A stretch of 64,000 nucleotides of DNA. Source: Actinomycetota bacterium. GTDB lineage: Bacteria; Actinomycetota; Aquicultoria; Aquicultorales; Aquicultoraceae. Below, in pieces: positions 44,033 through 52,541 of the stretch. Below the pieces are notes generated by a model. The model had not been told where the DNA came from and made no database searches. It saw only the letters and a program-made list of their open reading frames with translations. Made by a program: the position numbers and the translations under genes. Within the stretch, counting starts at the first letter, position 1. The number at the start of each line of letters is the position of its first letter. The stretch covers positions 1 through 64,000 of the forward strand of contig JAGXSZ010000001.1 of NCBI GenBank assembly GCA_018333515.1, given 5' to 3'.

Positions 44033-46330
44033 TTATTTGTTAACCCAGACCGATACCATCTTGCTGGCCTCCGCGCGAGTTGCATGTGCGTTTGGCTTGA
44101 AGGTACCATCCGCGTAACCGCCGACAACACCTTGGTTTGCCGCGGTCAGAATATAGTCTTTCGCCCAATGGCTAGCTATATCACTGAAGCCCGCGCCCGA
44201 GGTATTGATTGTAAATCCAGCCGCAACAACAACGATCTTCGCGATTTCAGCGCGTGTGATCATCGCATTTGGCCTAAAGGTACCATCAGCGTAGCCGCCG
44301 ATGATGCCTGCTGCCTTGGCAGCCTCGATGTAGCCCGCTGCCCAGTGGCCTGAGGTATCGCTAAAGGATGAGCCGGTTTTTGTACCAAGGCCCTTAGCCA
44401 CAACAGCTATCTTCGCGAACTCCGCGCGCGTGATGTGACCACTCGGCTTGAAGGAGCCATCAGCGTAACCGGCGAGAATGCCCTTGGCTACGAGGTTTTC
44501 GATGAAGCTGAACGCCCAGTGTGTCGATAGAACGTCAGCGAACTTCGGGGCGACAACGCCGATGAAGCCGTTTGCGACCGTTGCGAGCCTGGTCGCGTTA
44601 GCAAAGCCGGTGTCGGTTGCGATGTAACGAACGTCGAGAACGATGTCGCCTGAAGCGCCCTTAGCACTGATATCGTAATTGATACCGCTGATCTTGATAG
44701 TGCTTGCGGTACCGCTCTTTGTGGTAACCGGGATCTTGATCGTGAATTTCTCGGCTGTCGCCGTTGTGCTTACGGTGCTCGCCGCGACAACGGTGCCGAC
44801 AACTAGGTCGCCGCTTGTAACCTTAACGGTCGGAAGCGCGCCGAAGATGATTGCGTTGTCGGTGGTGTTCTGACCGAAGATGGTTAGATAAATAACACCG
44901 CTTGTAGCAAGGCTTCCAGCAGCGGCCTCGGTGATGGTGATGTCGCCGGCCGCCTGGTTCGGTGTGTTGACCTTCATTGCAGGCTTGCTTGCGGCTGCGA
45001 CAGTTGCGATAGAGGTGGTGCCAAGTGTTGCGATTGTAACAGTCTTGGTGCCGCTAATACCGCCGCCGCTTACATCGGCCTGAATATCCCCGGTTGCGCC
45101 GGCCGGAATGTTGATCATCAGACCGCTGATGGTGATAACGCCGGCGCTAGAACTCTGGGCGTTAATCGTCCAGGTTGCCTCAGTAAAATCAGGGCTGAGT
45201 GAACCTGCCGTTGAGCTTGTTGTGTTGCTACCGACAGCGAATGTAATGCCGCCGGTTGCCGCAGCGGTCGGAGCCGACTGGAAGGTTCCGGTTTTTAGCT
45301 TTACTTTCAGTATGTTAGTGCCTGAAGAGGCCGAGAACGATTTTGCCTGGCTCTCAGTTAGTGTGATAGGTCCGGCTGCCTTGCCATTACCGGTTGTAAC
45401 ACTGGTCGCTGTTGCGGCGGCTGCGATCGTGCCGGAAACATCGAGTTTGGCAACGGCGACCGATGTCGGGTTGATAGGCGCCGGGCCTGTGCTCGTTACC
45501 GCGACTTTAATATCGCCGGTTGCCGCGGTGTTTGAAACGTCGAGCTTCAATGCGCCGAACTCGATTGTGCTGGCCTCGGTGCTCGCCTTGTTTACGGTAA
45601 CCTCGAGTGCTTTACCGCTGTCGACTATCGTCATGGTCCCGAGTTCTAGGCTCGTGCCCGCCGTACTGGTGGTAACGGTGGTTATCGCAACCTGAGTCCA
45701 GGTTACACCGGCGTTCTCGATGCTGAGCTTGATTTTGTTGCCACCCTGGAACTGCGCCGCCGCGCTCTCTGTAAGCTTGATGCCGGCTACCGAGAGGCTG
45801 TTGCCGGTTGCGCTCAGCGACGTCTTGTCGCCGACGCGCGCTACCGCAACACCGTGCACGATCGTCGCGTTGCTATATGTGTTGGTTTCGGAACCTATAG
45901 CAACTTCAAACTTGACATCGCCGGTTGGCGTAGTAGCAAGTACAGCGTAGTTGATGTTGGTAAAGTCAATCTTGTCGGTCTTCGCACTATCGCCGTTAAT
46001 CTTGAACTGCAGAGTATGCGAATTGATAAGCTGAATGCTCTTTGCGCCCGAGCCGCTAACTGACGGGATATTCGCAAAGGTGACGTTGCCAGTGGTGCCA
46101 TTGCGATCCTTGAGTGTGACGGTGACCGTTGTATCGGCTACCGGAAACTCGGTTGTAAATGTTTCCTCAACCGTTACGTTGGCGGCTGCCCCACTTATTG
46201 CCCCGATTGCGACATTAGGCTTTGCGGGTACAGGGTTAACCTTATGGGCGAACGCCGCTACCGGAACCATTGTCAAGATCATCGCGACAACGAGTGTCAT
46301 GGCAACAATTCTGTTTCTTCCTTTAATCAT
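44033..46330 (-). CDS. Probable S-layer protein with three SLH repeats
   Basis: 766 residues. Signal peptide (NRIVAMTLVVAMILTMVPVA), then about 560 residues of Ala/Thr/Ser/Val/Gly-rich beta domains with a repeated pattern (IKLTESAAAQFQGGNKIKLS; ITLTESQAKSFSASSGTNIL; ITITEAAAGSLATSGVIYLT), and three SLH repeats (LSTHWAFSFIENLVAKGILA, SDTSGHWAAGYIEAAKAAGI, IASHWAKDYILTAANQGVVG). Size, composition, lack of catalytic motifs and a strong terminator fit a structural S-layer component. I chose ATG 46330 (GAAGG 8 nt upstream). A stronger GGGGAGGTGG at about 46388 would serve an upstream start giving a longer signal. Confidence 0.88.
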   Translation of the reverse strand: MIKGRNRIVAMTLVVAMILTMVPVAAFAHKVNPVPAKPNVAIGAISGAAANVTVEETFTTEFPVADTTVTVTLKDRNGTTGNVTFANIPSVSGSGAKSIQLINSHTLQFKINGDSAKTDKIDFTNINYAVLATTPTGDVKFEVAIGSETNTYSNATIVHGVAVARVGDKTSLSATGNSLSVAGIKLTESAAAQFQGGNKIKLSIENAGVTWTQVAITTVTTSTAGTSLELGTMTIVDSGKALEVTVNKASTEASTIEFGALKLDVSNTAATGDIKVAVTSTGPAPINPTSVAVAKLDVSGTIAAAATATSVTTGNGKAAGPITLTESQAKSFSASSGTNILKVKLKTGTFQSAPTAAATGGITFAVGSNTTSSTAGSLSPDFTEATWTINAQSSSAGVITISGLMINIPAGATGDIQADVSGGGISGTKTVTIATLGTTSIATVAAASKPAMKVNTPNQAAGDITITEAAAGSLATSGVIYLTIFGQNTTDNAIIFGALPTVKVTSGDLVVGTVVAASTVSTTATAEKFTIKIPVTTKSGTASTIKISGINYDISAKGASGDIVLDVRYIATDTGFANATRLATVANGFIGVVAPKFADVLSTHWAFSFIENLVAKGILAGYADGSFKPSGHITRAEFAKIAVVAKGLGTKTGSSFSDTSGHWAAGYIEAAKAAGIIGGYADGTFRPNAMITRAEIAKIVVVAAGFTINTSGAGFSDIASHWAKDYILTAANQGVVGGYADGTFKPNAHATRAEASKMVSVWVNK

Positions 46331-46408
46331 TAAAGCACCTTCCCTTCGAATTACATTGTTTAACATGTTTGTCTTAATATGTTCCACCTCCCCTCGCGAC
46401 GGAATAAA

Positions 46409-46414
46409 ATTATA
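46409..46414 (-). promoter_or_regulatory. -10 box of the S-layer-type gene
   Basis: TATAAT on the minus strand at 46409-46414, about 80 nt upstream of the coding start. No clear -35 at 16-18 nt. Weak support. Confidence 0.3.
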
Positions 46415-46540
46415 AAGGCAATCCCATACAAGGTCTTGCCTTACACTTATTTAGACGACAGACAACCAAAATAGTTACGGTCTGTCCAATAATTAACGTA
46501 AAAACTTTTCTGCATACCCGAGAAACGCGGCGTGCCCGTC

Positions 46541-48058
46541 TTACTCATCGGGTGCGCTATCATCCTCGGTTTCCGCGATGGTCAGCGCCCGCGCTTCGCT
46601 CCTGTTTATATTCCCGGCCTTGTCCCGCGCCACGACAATCCATGTCCACGCGCCGGGCCTTAAATCCCTATCCATGAGATAGAAGCCATTGGTGATGCCG
46701 GCGATTTCGCGCGTCGAGCCGTCGAGGCTCAGGTATAGGTCGCTAGATTCGATGTCTTGGTCGGCCCCCCAGACAAACCTTGGCCGCGAGACGGCCGTCT
46801 CGATATTGGCCGGAGGCTCGATTAGTTTTATCGCGGGAGCTACGGTGTCTACTACGACTTTGGCTTTCTTATTCGCCGCCTGCCCGCCGCCACCCGAGAC
46901 CTTAACGGAGTATTCACCGTCCGCGACTATGTTGCCGTCGATATCCTTGCCGTCCCAGACAAACTCCAGATTTCGTCCCGCTGTCTGCTCGGCGATTGTC
47001 GCGACCGGCACCGCGCCCCTGTACAGCTCGACCTTGAACTTGTCGGCCGCCGCCCCGCTTACGGTCACGGTTATCGAGTCTTTTGCGCCGTCCGCGTTCG
47101 GGCTGATGTATTTATCAGAAATATCGAGGCCCTCCACGGTGAACGGGGCGAGTGACGCCGACGCCTTGCTGCTCGACGAGCCCGCCGTCGCTTTCTCGAC
47201 CAACCTCTTGACACTCGCCGTCATCATCGGCGTCTCGGCGCTTGCGGTGTTCTCATCATCGCCGGCGCTGTTCTTTGTTAGTCCGGCCGCCTTTGTCTCA
47301 GGTATCGCCTCGCTAACGCCATCGGCGTCCGCGGCGTCCGCGAGTTTCTTTGCCGTCCGCTCTCTGGCGGCGCTATCTATAGAGTCTATCTCGCCGGTAA
47401 GCTTGTCTTTCTCGACCGGCGGCACTACTTTCACTACCTTACCCGCTTCTTCAAGGCTTTCTTTCGCCTCTCGCGAGATGTCGGCGACTTGGGCGTCTTT
47501 ACCCGATTTCGCCATACTTTTGGCCTCGTCTATCCTTCTCTGGGCAAAATCATAGTGGAGTTTCGCCTTGCCTTCGGGGTTGAGCGCAAGGGCTAGTTGA
47601 ATTTTTTCCGCCGTCCGTTTGGCGGCGTAGAGCGGTGAGCCCGGCATGCTGTCGCCGGATGCGTAGACCAAACCGCCCGCCGCTATAACTATCGCCGCCG
47701 CGGCAGCCGCGGAGCTAAGAATAGCCTTGCGGAAGAAACTATTTATAACAAAGAGATTGGATTTAGTAGTTTGCGGCTCGCGCACTCTCGCCCTCGGTGT
47801 AGCGGGCACGCCGTTTTCGATTGCGGAGAGAAACTCGGCGCGCGCGGTCTTCGCGTATAGTTTCGATGGGCGCAATTCGGGATAACCGGGGTAGGCGGAC
47901 TTGAGCGTGGCCGCCGCCTCCAGCAGCTCTTTTAGTTCGCGGCGCTGGTTGGGGTAGAGCTTCAGGCAATCTTCTATCGAAGCGCCCGAGTTCAACAGCT
48001 TTATGCTGTAGTCGAGCGCGTTCTCCAGTTTTTTGTTGTTCGCGTTTGCCTTTTCCAC
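46541..48058 (-). CDS. DUF5667-type membrane protein with FlgD-like Ig domain
   Basis: 505 residues. A cytoplasmic N-terminal part (LENALDYSIKLLNSGASIED, CLKLYPNQRRELKELLEAAA) matches the start of proteins that accompany ECF sigma factors. One transmembrane segment (AILSSAAAAAAIVIAAGGLV) is followed by a DUF5667-like helical region (SMPGSPLYAAKRTAEKIQLA, LHYDFAQRRIDEAKSMAKSG). The C-terminal part has a FlgD-like Ig domain (ISPNADGAKDSITVTVSGAA, LEFVWDGKDIDGNIVADGEY). It follows the sigma-factor gene, so an anti-sigma or signal-sensing role is the natural inference. GTG start with AAGGGATACAGA upstream. Confidence 0.82.
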   Translation of the reverse strand: MEKANANNKKLENALDYSIKLLNSGASIEDCLKLYPNQRRELKELLEAAATLKSAYPGYPELRPSKLYAKTARAEFLSAIENGVPATPRARVREPQTTKSNLFVINSFFRKAILSSAAAAAAIVIAAGGLVYASGDSMPGSPLYAAKRTAEKIQLALALNPEGKAKLHYDFAQRRIDEAKSMAKSGKDAQVADISREAKESLEEAGKVVKVVPPVEKDKLTGEIDSIDSAARERTAKKLADAADADGVSEAIPETKAAGLTKNSAGDDENTASAETPMMTASVKRLVEKATAGSSSSKASASLAPFTVEGLDISDKYISPNADGAKDSITVTVSGAAADKFKVELYRGAVPVATIAEQTAGRNLEFVWDGKDIDGNIVADGEYSVKVSGGGGQAANKKAKVVVDTVAPAIKLIEPPANIETAVSRPRFVWGADQDIESSDLYLSLDGSTREIAGITNGFYLMDRDLRPGAWTWIVVARDKAGNINRSEARALTIAETEDDSAPDE

Positions 48059-48095
48059 TCTGTATCCCTTGTTCTTATAGTTATAGCCTCAGCCT

Positions 48096-48146
48096 CGTAG
48101 CTCAGCCCTTTAGGGCTGACGGTCAGGGCTAAAGCCCTGAGCTACG
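48096..48146. repeat. Palindromic repeat, family copy 1
   Basis: CGTAGCTCAGCCCTTTAGGG (from 48096) is followed by the partly inverted TCAGGGCTAAAGCCCTGAGC (from 48123) ending in TACG at 48146. The 24-base unit 48123-48146 is identical to 54001-54024. Confidence 0.8.
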
Positions 48147-48180
48147 TTTACTGAGCTACGTTTAACCGTAAAACCTCATC

Positions 48181-48807
48181 TTACGCCTTCTTTACCGGCT
48201 CGGTCTTGCCGATAATCGCCGCCGGCTCGACCCGCTCTTCAAGGCGCCGGTTAGACTCGAAATACCTCTTTATCGAGGCGAGCGCCCGCACCTGAAGCGA
48301 CTTTATCGAACCTTCGGTCTTATCGAGCACCCGCGCGACCTGGGCGTTTGAAAGGCCCATCGTAAACTTGAGTAACAGCACCTGCTGCTGTTCATCGGTA
48401 AGCTTGCCGACGGCTTTCTTGACCTCTTCGGCATCGAGCGCGGCGATGACCGTGTGCTCAAGATCGGATTTATTGCGCCTGTCAAAGAGAAGTTCCTCGA
48501 TTTCTTCATCGAGTGAGATGTGCGTCTGCCTCGACTTCGACCTCAAGTAGTCGAAGGTCGTGTTCTTGGCGATTCGCAAGAGCCAAGGGTAGAACGAATC
48601 TCCCCCTTCCCTGAAATCAGGGACGGCCGTAAGCATCTTCAAGAACGTCTCGGATGTTAAATCCTCGGCGACAGCCCGGTTGTTCACTTGATAATAGACA
48701 TACCGGAACACATGTGGAAGGAAGTCGTCATAGAGTGTGGCGAGAGCGTCCCCGTCCAACTGTTTGGCGTTCATCACCAGCACATCGAGGTTTTTAAGGT
48801 TACTCAT
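48181..48807 (-). CDS. ECF-type RNA polymerase sigma factor
   Basis: 208 residues of the sigma-70 ECF group. Region 2: LATLYDDFLPHVFRYVYYQV, NNRAVAEDLTSETFLKMLTA, VPDFREGGDSFYPWLLRIAK, NTTFDYLRSKSR. Region 4: AVGKLTDEQQQVLLLKFTMG, LSNAQVARVLDKTEGSIKSL. GGAGAGGTT precedes the ATG. It is followed, after about 120 nt, by the membrane DUF5667-type gene, and it may control surface genes nearby. Confidence 0.93.
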   Translation of the reverse strand: MSNLKNLDVLVMNAKQLDGDALATLYDDFLPHVFRYVYYQVNNRAVAEDLTSETFLKMLTAVPDFREGGDSFYPWLLRIAKNTTFDYLRSKSRQTHISLDEEIEELLFDRRNKSDLEHTVIAALDAEEVKKAVGKLTDEQQQVLLLKFTMGLSNAQVARVLDKTEGSIKSLQVRALASIKRYFESNRRLEERVEPAAIIGKTEPVKKA

Positions 48808-49312
48808 AACCTCTCCTATACCCGATGCTCGCCGCTGGAAAACTTACCCTTCCAAAACGAATAGACGAAGAAGCAGCGGAAAAGATACTGCTCTTTATGA
48901 AAAAAGATAACAAATTTTCCCTGGGTGTCACGAAAGCCCCTCCGTGTCGTAGAACTTGCCGCTAATAATCGCTCGACGATTTCTGGTATGAATGTTTCTT
49001 CCGCCCACCTGTCGCAGCATGGACCGCACTGGCTTTCCGGACTATTTACAGTTACTTTGATTGACTTTATTCGACTTCGATTGCTCAAAATCCTATGCCC
49101 TTGCGAGCGTATGTCGCATAAGGCGCACAGTAAAACATTCTACCTTAAAAGCGTCTTTTACAAAAGCGATTTCACGTAAATTTAACTTTGTGATATATTA
49201 GAATAGCGTGTACGGCAACGATAGTAAAGGGGTCACTGATAAAAACTTCCCGCACATAAAGAGCGGTATCTTCTGGGCGAACAGCGCGGGTTCGGTTAAG
49301 CCCCAGGGCAGC
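48808..49312. other. Intergenic stretch
   Basis: 505 nt. I see no gene with coding character. Near 49293-49319 a hairpin (CGGTTAAGC/GCTTAACCG) overlaps the end of the next gene but lacks a T-run. Confidence 0.45.
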
Positions 49313-49645
49313 TTAACCGGCCTTCCCTTTTAACCCCTTGATATCCGCGTCCTGCTTGTCCTGCCGGTCAACGACCGCGTCGAGCTTTTGATTAACGCGC
49401 TCAAATTCATCGCTATGGTCATCAAGTATGTTTTCGATACGGCTTAAACGGTAGCTGTGGTTTTCCTGCCGGACTTCGATTTTGGCAAGCCTGTTGCCGT
49501 GGTCTTGCAGCGTATCCTTTATGACTGCGACGTCCTCACGTATTGCGTCGATACCCTCTTGGACGCGAGCGAAATAAGGCAGAATGACTGCTTCAAAACC
49601 CTGGTTGACGATGTTGATGATTTCTTTTCTGTCATCTGAATTCAT
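49313..49645 (-). CDS. Small coiled-coil protein
   Basis: 110 residues, almost all helical and charged: DDRKEIINIVNQGFEAVILP, YFARVQEGIDAIREDVAVIK, then heptad-like DTLQDHGNRLAKIEVRQENH, SYRLSRIENILDDHSDEF and KLDAVVDRQDKQDADIKGLK. No signal or membrane segment. The next gene upstream encodes a related protein with the same start and end motifs. Such short coiled-coil proteins are common but mostly uncharacterised. Confidence 0.65.
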   Translation of the reverse strand: MNSDDRKEIINIVNQGFEAVILPYFARVQEGIDAIREDVAVIKDTLQDHGNRLAKIEVRQENHSYRLSRIENILDDHSDEFERVNQKLDAVVDRQDKQDADIKGLKGKAG

Positions 49646-49673
49646 CGGCTCACTCCAATGCCTAAATCTATTT

Positions 49674-49886
49674 CTATGCCTGCTTGTCCTGCTCGTCGAC
49701 GACTGTGTTTAGCTTGTGCTCGATGTCGACCAAGCATTTTCCGTTGTCGTCAAGTTGATCTTCACTGCAATCAAACTGTGTAATGCGGTCTAAAATCCTA
49801 TGAATATCGACTATTGTCGGCAATACTATGCGCTCAAAGCTCTGCTTAAATAATTCCAAAAACTCTTTCTTATCTTCCGGGCTCAT
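49674..49886 (-). CDS. Short paralogue of the coiled-coil protein
   Basis: 70 residues: MSPEDKKEFLELFKQSFERI, VLPTIVDIHRILDRITQFDC, then DIEHKLNTVVDEQDKQA. The first 25 residues and the last 15 match the 110-residue neighbour, with the middle coiled coil shortened. AAGGAGAGCGGC lies just before the ATG. The pair probably arose by duplication and may form a mixed coiled coil. No known function. Confidence 0.6.
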   Translation of the reverse strand: MSPEDKKEFLELFKQSFERIVLPTIVDIHRILDRITQFDCSEDQLDDNGKCLVDIEHKLNTVVDEQDKQA

Positions 49887-50033
49887 GCCGCTCTCCTTCG
49901 TTGAACGATATTAAGATAATGCCCCAAAAACTATCCACATTGCAAGATATATTTGCATATTTATGCTTTTGATATTTTTATTATTTTTATTATCAGCTCA
50001 ATTTTAAGGACTGCCTGCCGTATAGGACACAGA

Positions 50034-51761
50034 CTACTGCGCAAACCCGAACATGCGGTAGACGATGGCCGAGACCTCCGAGCGTTTGGCGCTCGCGTTG
50101 GGCTTGAAACTGCCGTCGGTATAGCCGTTGACAATGCCGTTGGAGGCTATAAGCCGGATGTTCGGCGCCGCCCAGTGGTCGGCGATATCGGGGAACGCGG
50201 CCGGCGTCGGCCCCTGCGTGAGGTCGAGCGCCCGCGCGATGATGGCGCATATCTCGGCGCGGTTTATTTGGGCCTCGGGCTTGAAGGTGCCGTCCGGATA
50301 ACCGCCGACGACGCCGCGCAGGGCAAGCGCCTGGATATAACCTTCGGCCCAGTGTCCCTGTGAGTCGGTAAATTCGCTCGCGCCCGCGCTCGATATGCCC
50401 AGCGCCAAGCAGAGCATCTTGGCAAACTGCGACCTGGTAACCGGCGATTCCGGCCTGAACGAGCCGTCGGGGTAGCCGCCGATAACGCCGCGCTCCACGA
50501 GATTTGTGATTTGCGCGGATGCCCAGTGGTCGAGCGCCACATCCGGGAAGACGCCGCCCATCTGATATATCCAGGTGCTCTTCAGGCCGAGCTTCGAGCG
50601 GAAGGTGCTCCCGGCCATCGTCGTCTTCGAGCCGTCGGATTTTAAGATATCCAGTTTGGCGATGCGCGGCGACACACCCGTCTTTGTTATCCCGACGCCG
50701 GAGAACCCGGTCACTCCAAGCTTCGACTCGAGGTCCGCTTTACTAAAAGCGGCTGTCCACGAGAAGCTCGAATTGCCGCTCTGCTGACAGTAGGCCTTCC
50801 CTGACGAGTCTTTATCGCTTACGCCCTTAAGGTAAGGTTGAGCGCTAGAGTTAGTCCAGGCAAGCTCGATGTTCTCCGTGTGCCCGCCGCAACTCGAAAA
50901 ATAATAAGCCGATATCGGCGACCCGTTATGCGTGATTACTTTTCGCGCGGTGTCGTCGACCGCCTTCTTCCATCTCGCGCCCCAATTGGTCCCCTTCGAG
51001 GTCTCGTTTATCTTGTCGACACCGACGTAGACCTGGCTCGATACCGAGTCGTAGAGGTCGAAGGCGGCCTGCGGCTTCATGTTCTTGATGGCGTAGGAGC
51101 GCGCCGCGATAGCTTGCGCATAAAGTGCATCATACGGCCAGCTCGAAGGCACCTCGCCTAGCCCGTAGAGATAAAACGGCTCGAATTGTATGTAATTGAC
51201 GACATAGAGCGAGGCTTTGCCGGTCGAATAGACGTACATGCTTCCCTTATAAGAATGGAATCGCTTGGCGCTCGCATTGTAGACGATGATGTTGTCGGCG
51301 GCGTTGGTGGCGATGATGGGGCTCGCCAGGTTCTCGGCGCCTACCGTGCCGTCCGGGCCGATGAGGCTTAAAAGGCCCCGCTCGTTGGAGATTGCCGACC
51401 ACTTGCCTACGGCGCCCTGGTAAGCATAAGTACCGTCGGTGTTGACAAAATCTATCGTCGTTGAGTTCTCGCCCGCGAAGAAGACTTTGGTAAGATTCGC
51501 TTTGTCGAAGAGGCGAACGCGAACCGTAGGCGGCACATTGTAGTCGCTCGTGATTTGCGTCCCCTGGTAATAGTGGGTAAGGATTTGCTCGTAGGCCTGC
51601 CCCGCGCTCGCCCTCCCCTTGGCGCCCCACTGGCACAGGCCGATACCGTGCCCGAAGCCGTAGCCTTTAAAGGTATAGTCAGCGGCAGCCGCCGGAACAG
51701 GCGTTGCGTAGAGAAAGACCAGGCTTGCTAAGACGATTAAGATAAATGACTTTTTGCGCAT
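50034..51761 (-). CDS. SLH-anchored SpoIID/LytB-domain protein
   Basis: 575 residues. Signal peptide (FILIVLASLVFLYATPVPAA), a SpoIID domain (GYGFGHGIGLCQWGAKGRAS, LYVVNYIQFEPFYLYGLGEV, PSSWPYDALYAQAIAARSYA, SPISAYYFSSCGGHTENIEL) and three SLH repeats (DHWASAQITNLVERGVIGGY, SQGHWAEGYIQALALRGVVG, IADHWAAPNIRLIASNGIVN). SpoIID is a peptidoglycan lytic transglycosylase acting on stem-free glycan; the domain is found outside sporulation too, as probably here. GAGGAG is 7 nt before the ATG. Confidence 0.93.
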   Translation of the reverse strand: MRKKSFILIVLASLVFLYATPVPAAAADYTFKGYGFGHGIGLCQWGAKGRASAGQAYEQILTHYYQGTQITSDYNVPPTVRVRLFDKANLTKVFFAGENSTTIDFVNTDGTYAYQGAVGKWSAISNERGLLSLIGPDGTVGAENLASPIIATNAADNIIVYNASAKRFHSYKGSMYVYSTGKASLYVVNYIQFEPFYLYGLGEVPSSWPYDALYAQAIAARSYAIKNMKPQAAFDLYDSVSSQVYVGVDKINETSKGTNWGARWKKAVDDTARKVITHNGSPISAYYFSSCGGHTENIELAWTNSSAQPYLKGVSDKDSSGKAYCQQSGNSSFSWTAAFSKADLESKLGVTGFSGVGITKTGVSPRIAKLDILKSDGSKTTMAGSTFRSKLGLKSTWIYQMGGVFPDVALDHWASAQITNLVERGVIGGYPDGSFRPESPVTRSQFAKMLCLALGISSAGASEFTDSQGHWAEGYIQALALRGVVGGYPDGTFKPEAQINRAEICAIIARALDLTQGPTPAAFPDIADHWAAPNIRLIASNGIVNGYTDGSFKPNASAKRSEVSAIVYRMFGFAQ

Positions 51762-51846
51762 CGCTGAACTCCTCGCTGAACTCCTAATATTGCCGCATAA
51801 ATGATGATTGACGAACCGCGTCGGGCATCGAGGGCGACGTCCCGTC

Positions 51847-52461
51847 CTACTTTATCTTCGTGTCGTCCCGGGCAAGAGGTCTGCTTACATCCGAGTGGCC
51901 TGCGATAGTCTCGACGGTCTTTCCGTCGACGAGTATTTGGACTTTTTGGATATCGTCGAATTCGGTCAGGGTGTTGACGATAGACGTTATCGTCATAAGC
52001 TCGCCGGAGCTGCCGCCCCAGTGCTTATCGATTAGTTCTTTCGAAAAACTGACATAGGCGATGCGGTCGTTTATGTCAATGCCGAGAATAGAGGTCTCCG
52101 ATGGAATAGTGGCATAGTGCCCGCTCTCCGTCGGGCCTTTGATAAGCTCTTCCATCGCGGATATCGCAAGGTTTTCGGTGTCGGCTATGTGGCGCGTCTC
52201 GGAAACGAGGTATTCGGACTGGTCATCGCTGAAGTAAACCGTGATGTCGACGGCCTTGGCGCTCTTGGCGCCGGCTATTGCTTTGCCCGCGTCGGCGCCG
52301 CTCTCGGTCGCCGCGCTCTCTTGGGCATCGGTCGCGACATTATACTTTTGCGCCTCGCTCACCGGGGCGCTCTTCTTAGCCTCGTCTTCGCAGCCGGTCG
52401 CAAGTACTGTTAGTAGAGAAACCAAGGCAACGATTAGCAATAATGTAATGGTCCTCTTCAC
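51847..52461 (-). CDS. GerMN-domain lipoprotein
   Basis: About 204 residues. Lipoprotein signal (TLLLIVALVSLLTVLATGC, Cys at the end), a low-complexity linker and a GerMN domain (VDITVYFSDDQSEYLVSETR, NLAISAMEELIKGPTESGHY, IPSETSILGIDINDRIAYVS, SFSKELIDKHWGGSSGELMT, IVNTLTEFDDIQKVQILVDG). GerM proteins are linked to wall remodelling; the domain is the same as in spore germination GerM. GTG at 52461 lies 6 nt after AAAGGA. It follows the amidase gene and precedes SpoIID on the same strand. Confidence 0.9.
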   Translation of the reverse strand: MKRTITLLLIVALVSLLTVLATGCEDEAKKSAPVSEAQKYNVATDAQESAATESGADAGKAIAGAKSAKAVDITVYFSDDQSEYLVSETRHIADTENLAISAMEELIKGPTESGHYATIPSETSILGIDINDRIAYVSFSKELIDKHWGGSSGELMTITSIVNTLTEFDDIQKVQILVDGKTVETIAGHSDVSRPLARDDTKIK

Positions 52462-52541
52462 TGGAGTTCCTTTCACTTAAGCTTTACTGTTGCGCTTCAA
52501 TTATAATACATAATTTTACCGGGGTACCACTCGGCCTGGCT

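Noticed and set aside
48816-49088. 90-residue frame on the minus strand
   Set aside because: No SD and no family resemblance; Cys/Arg-rich random look.
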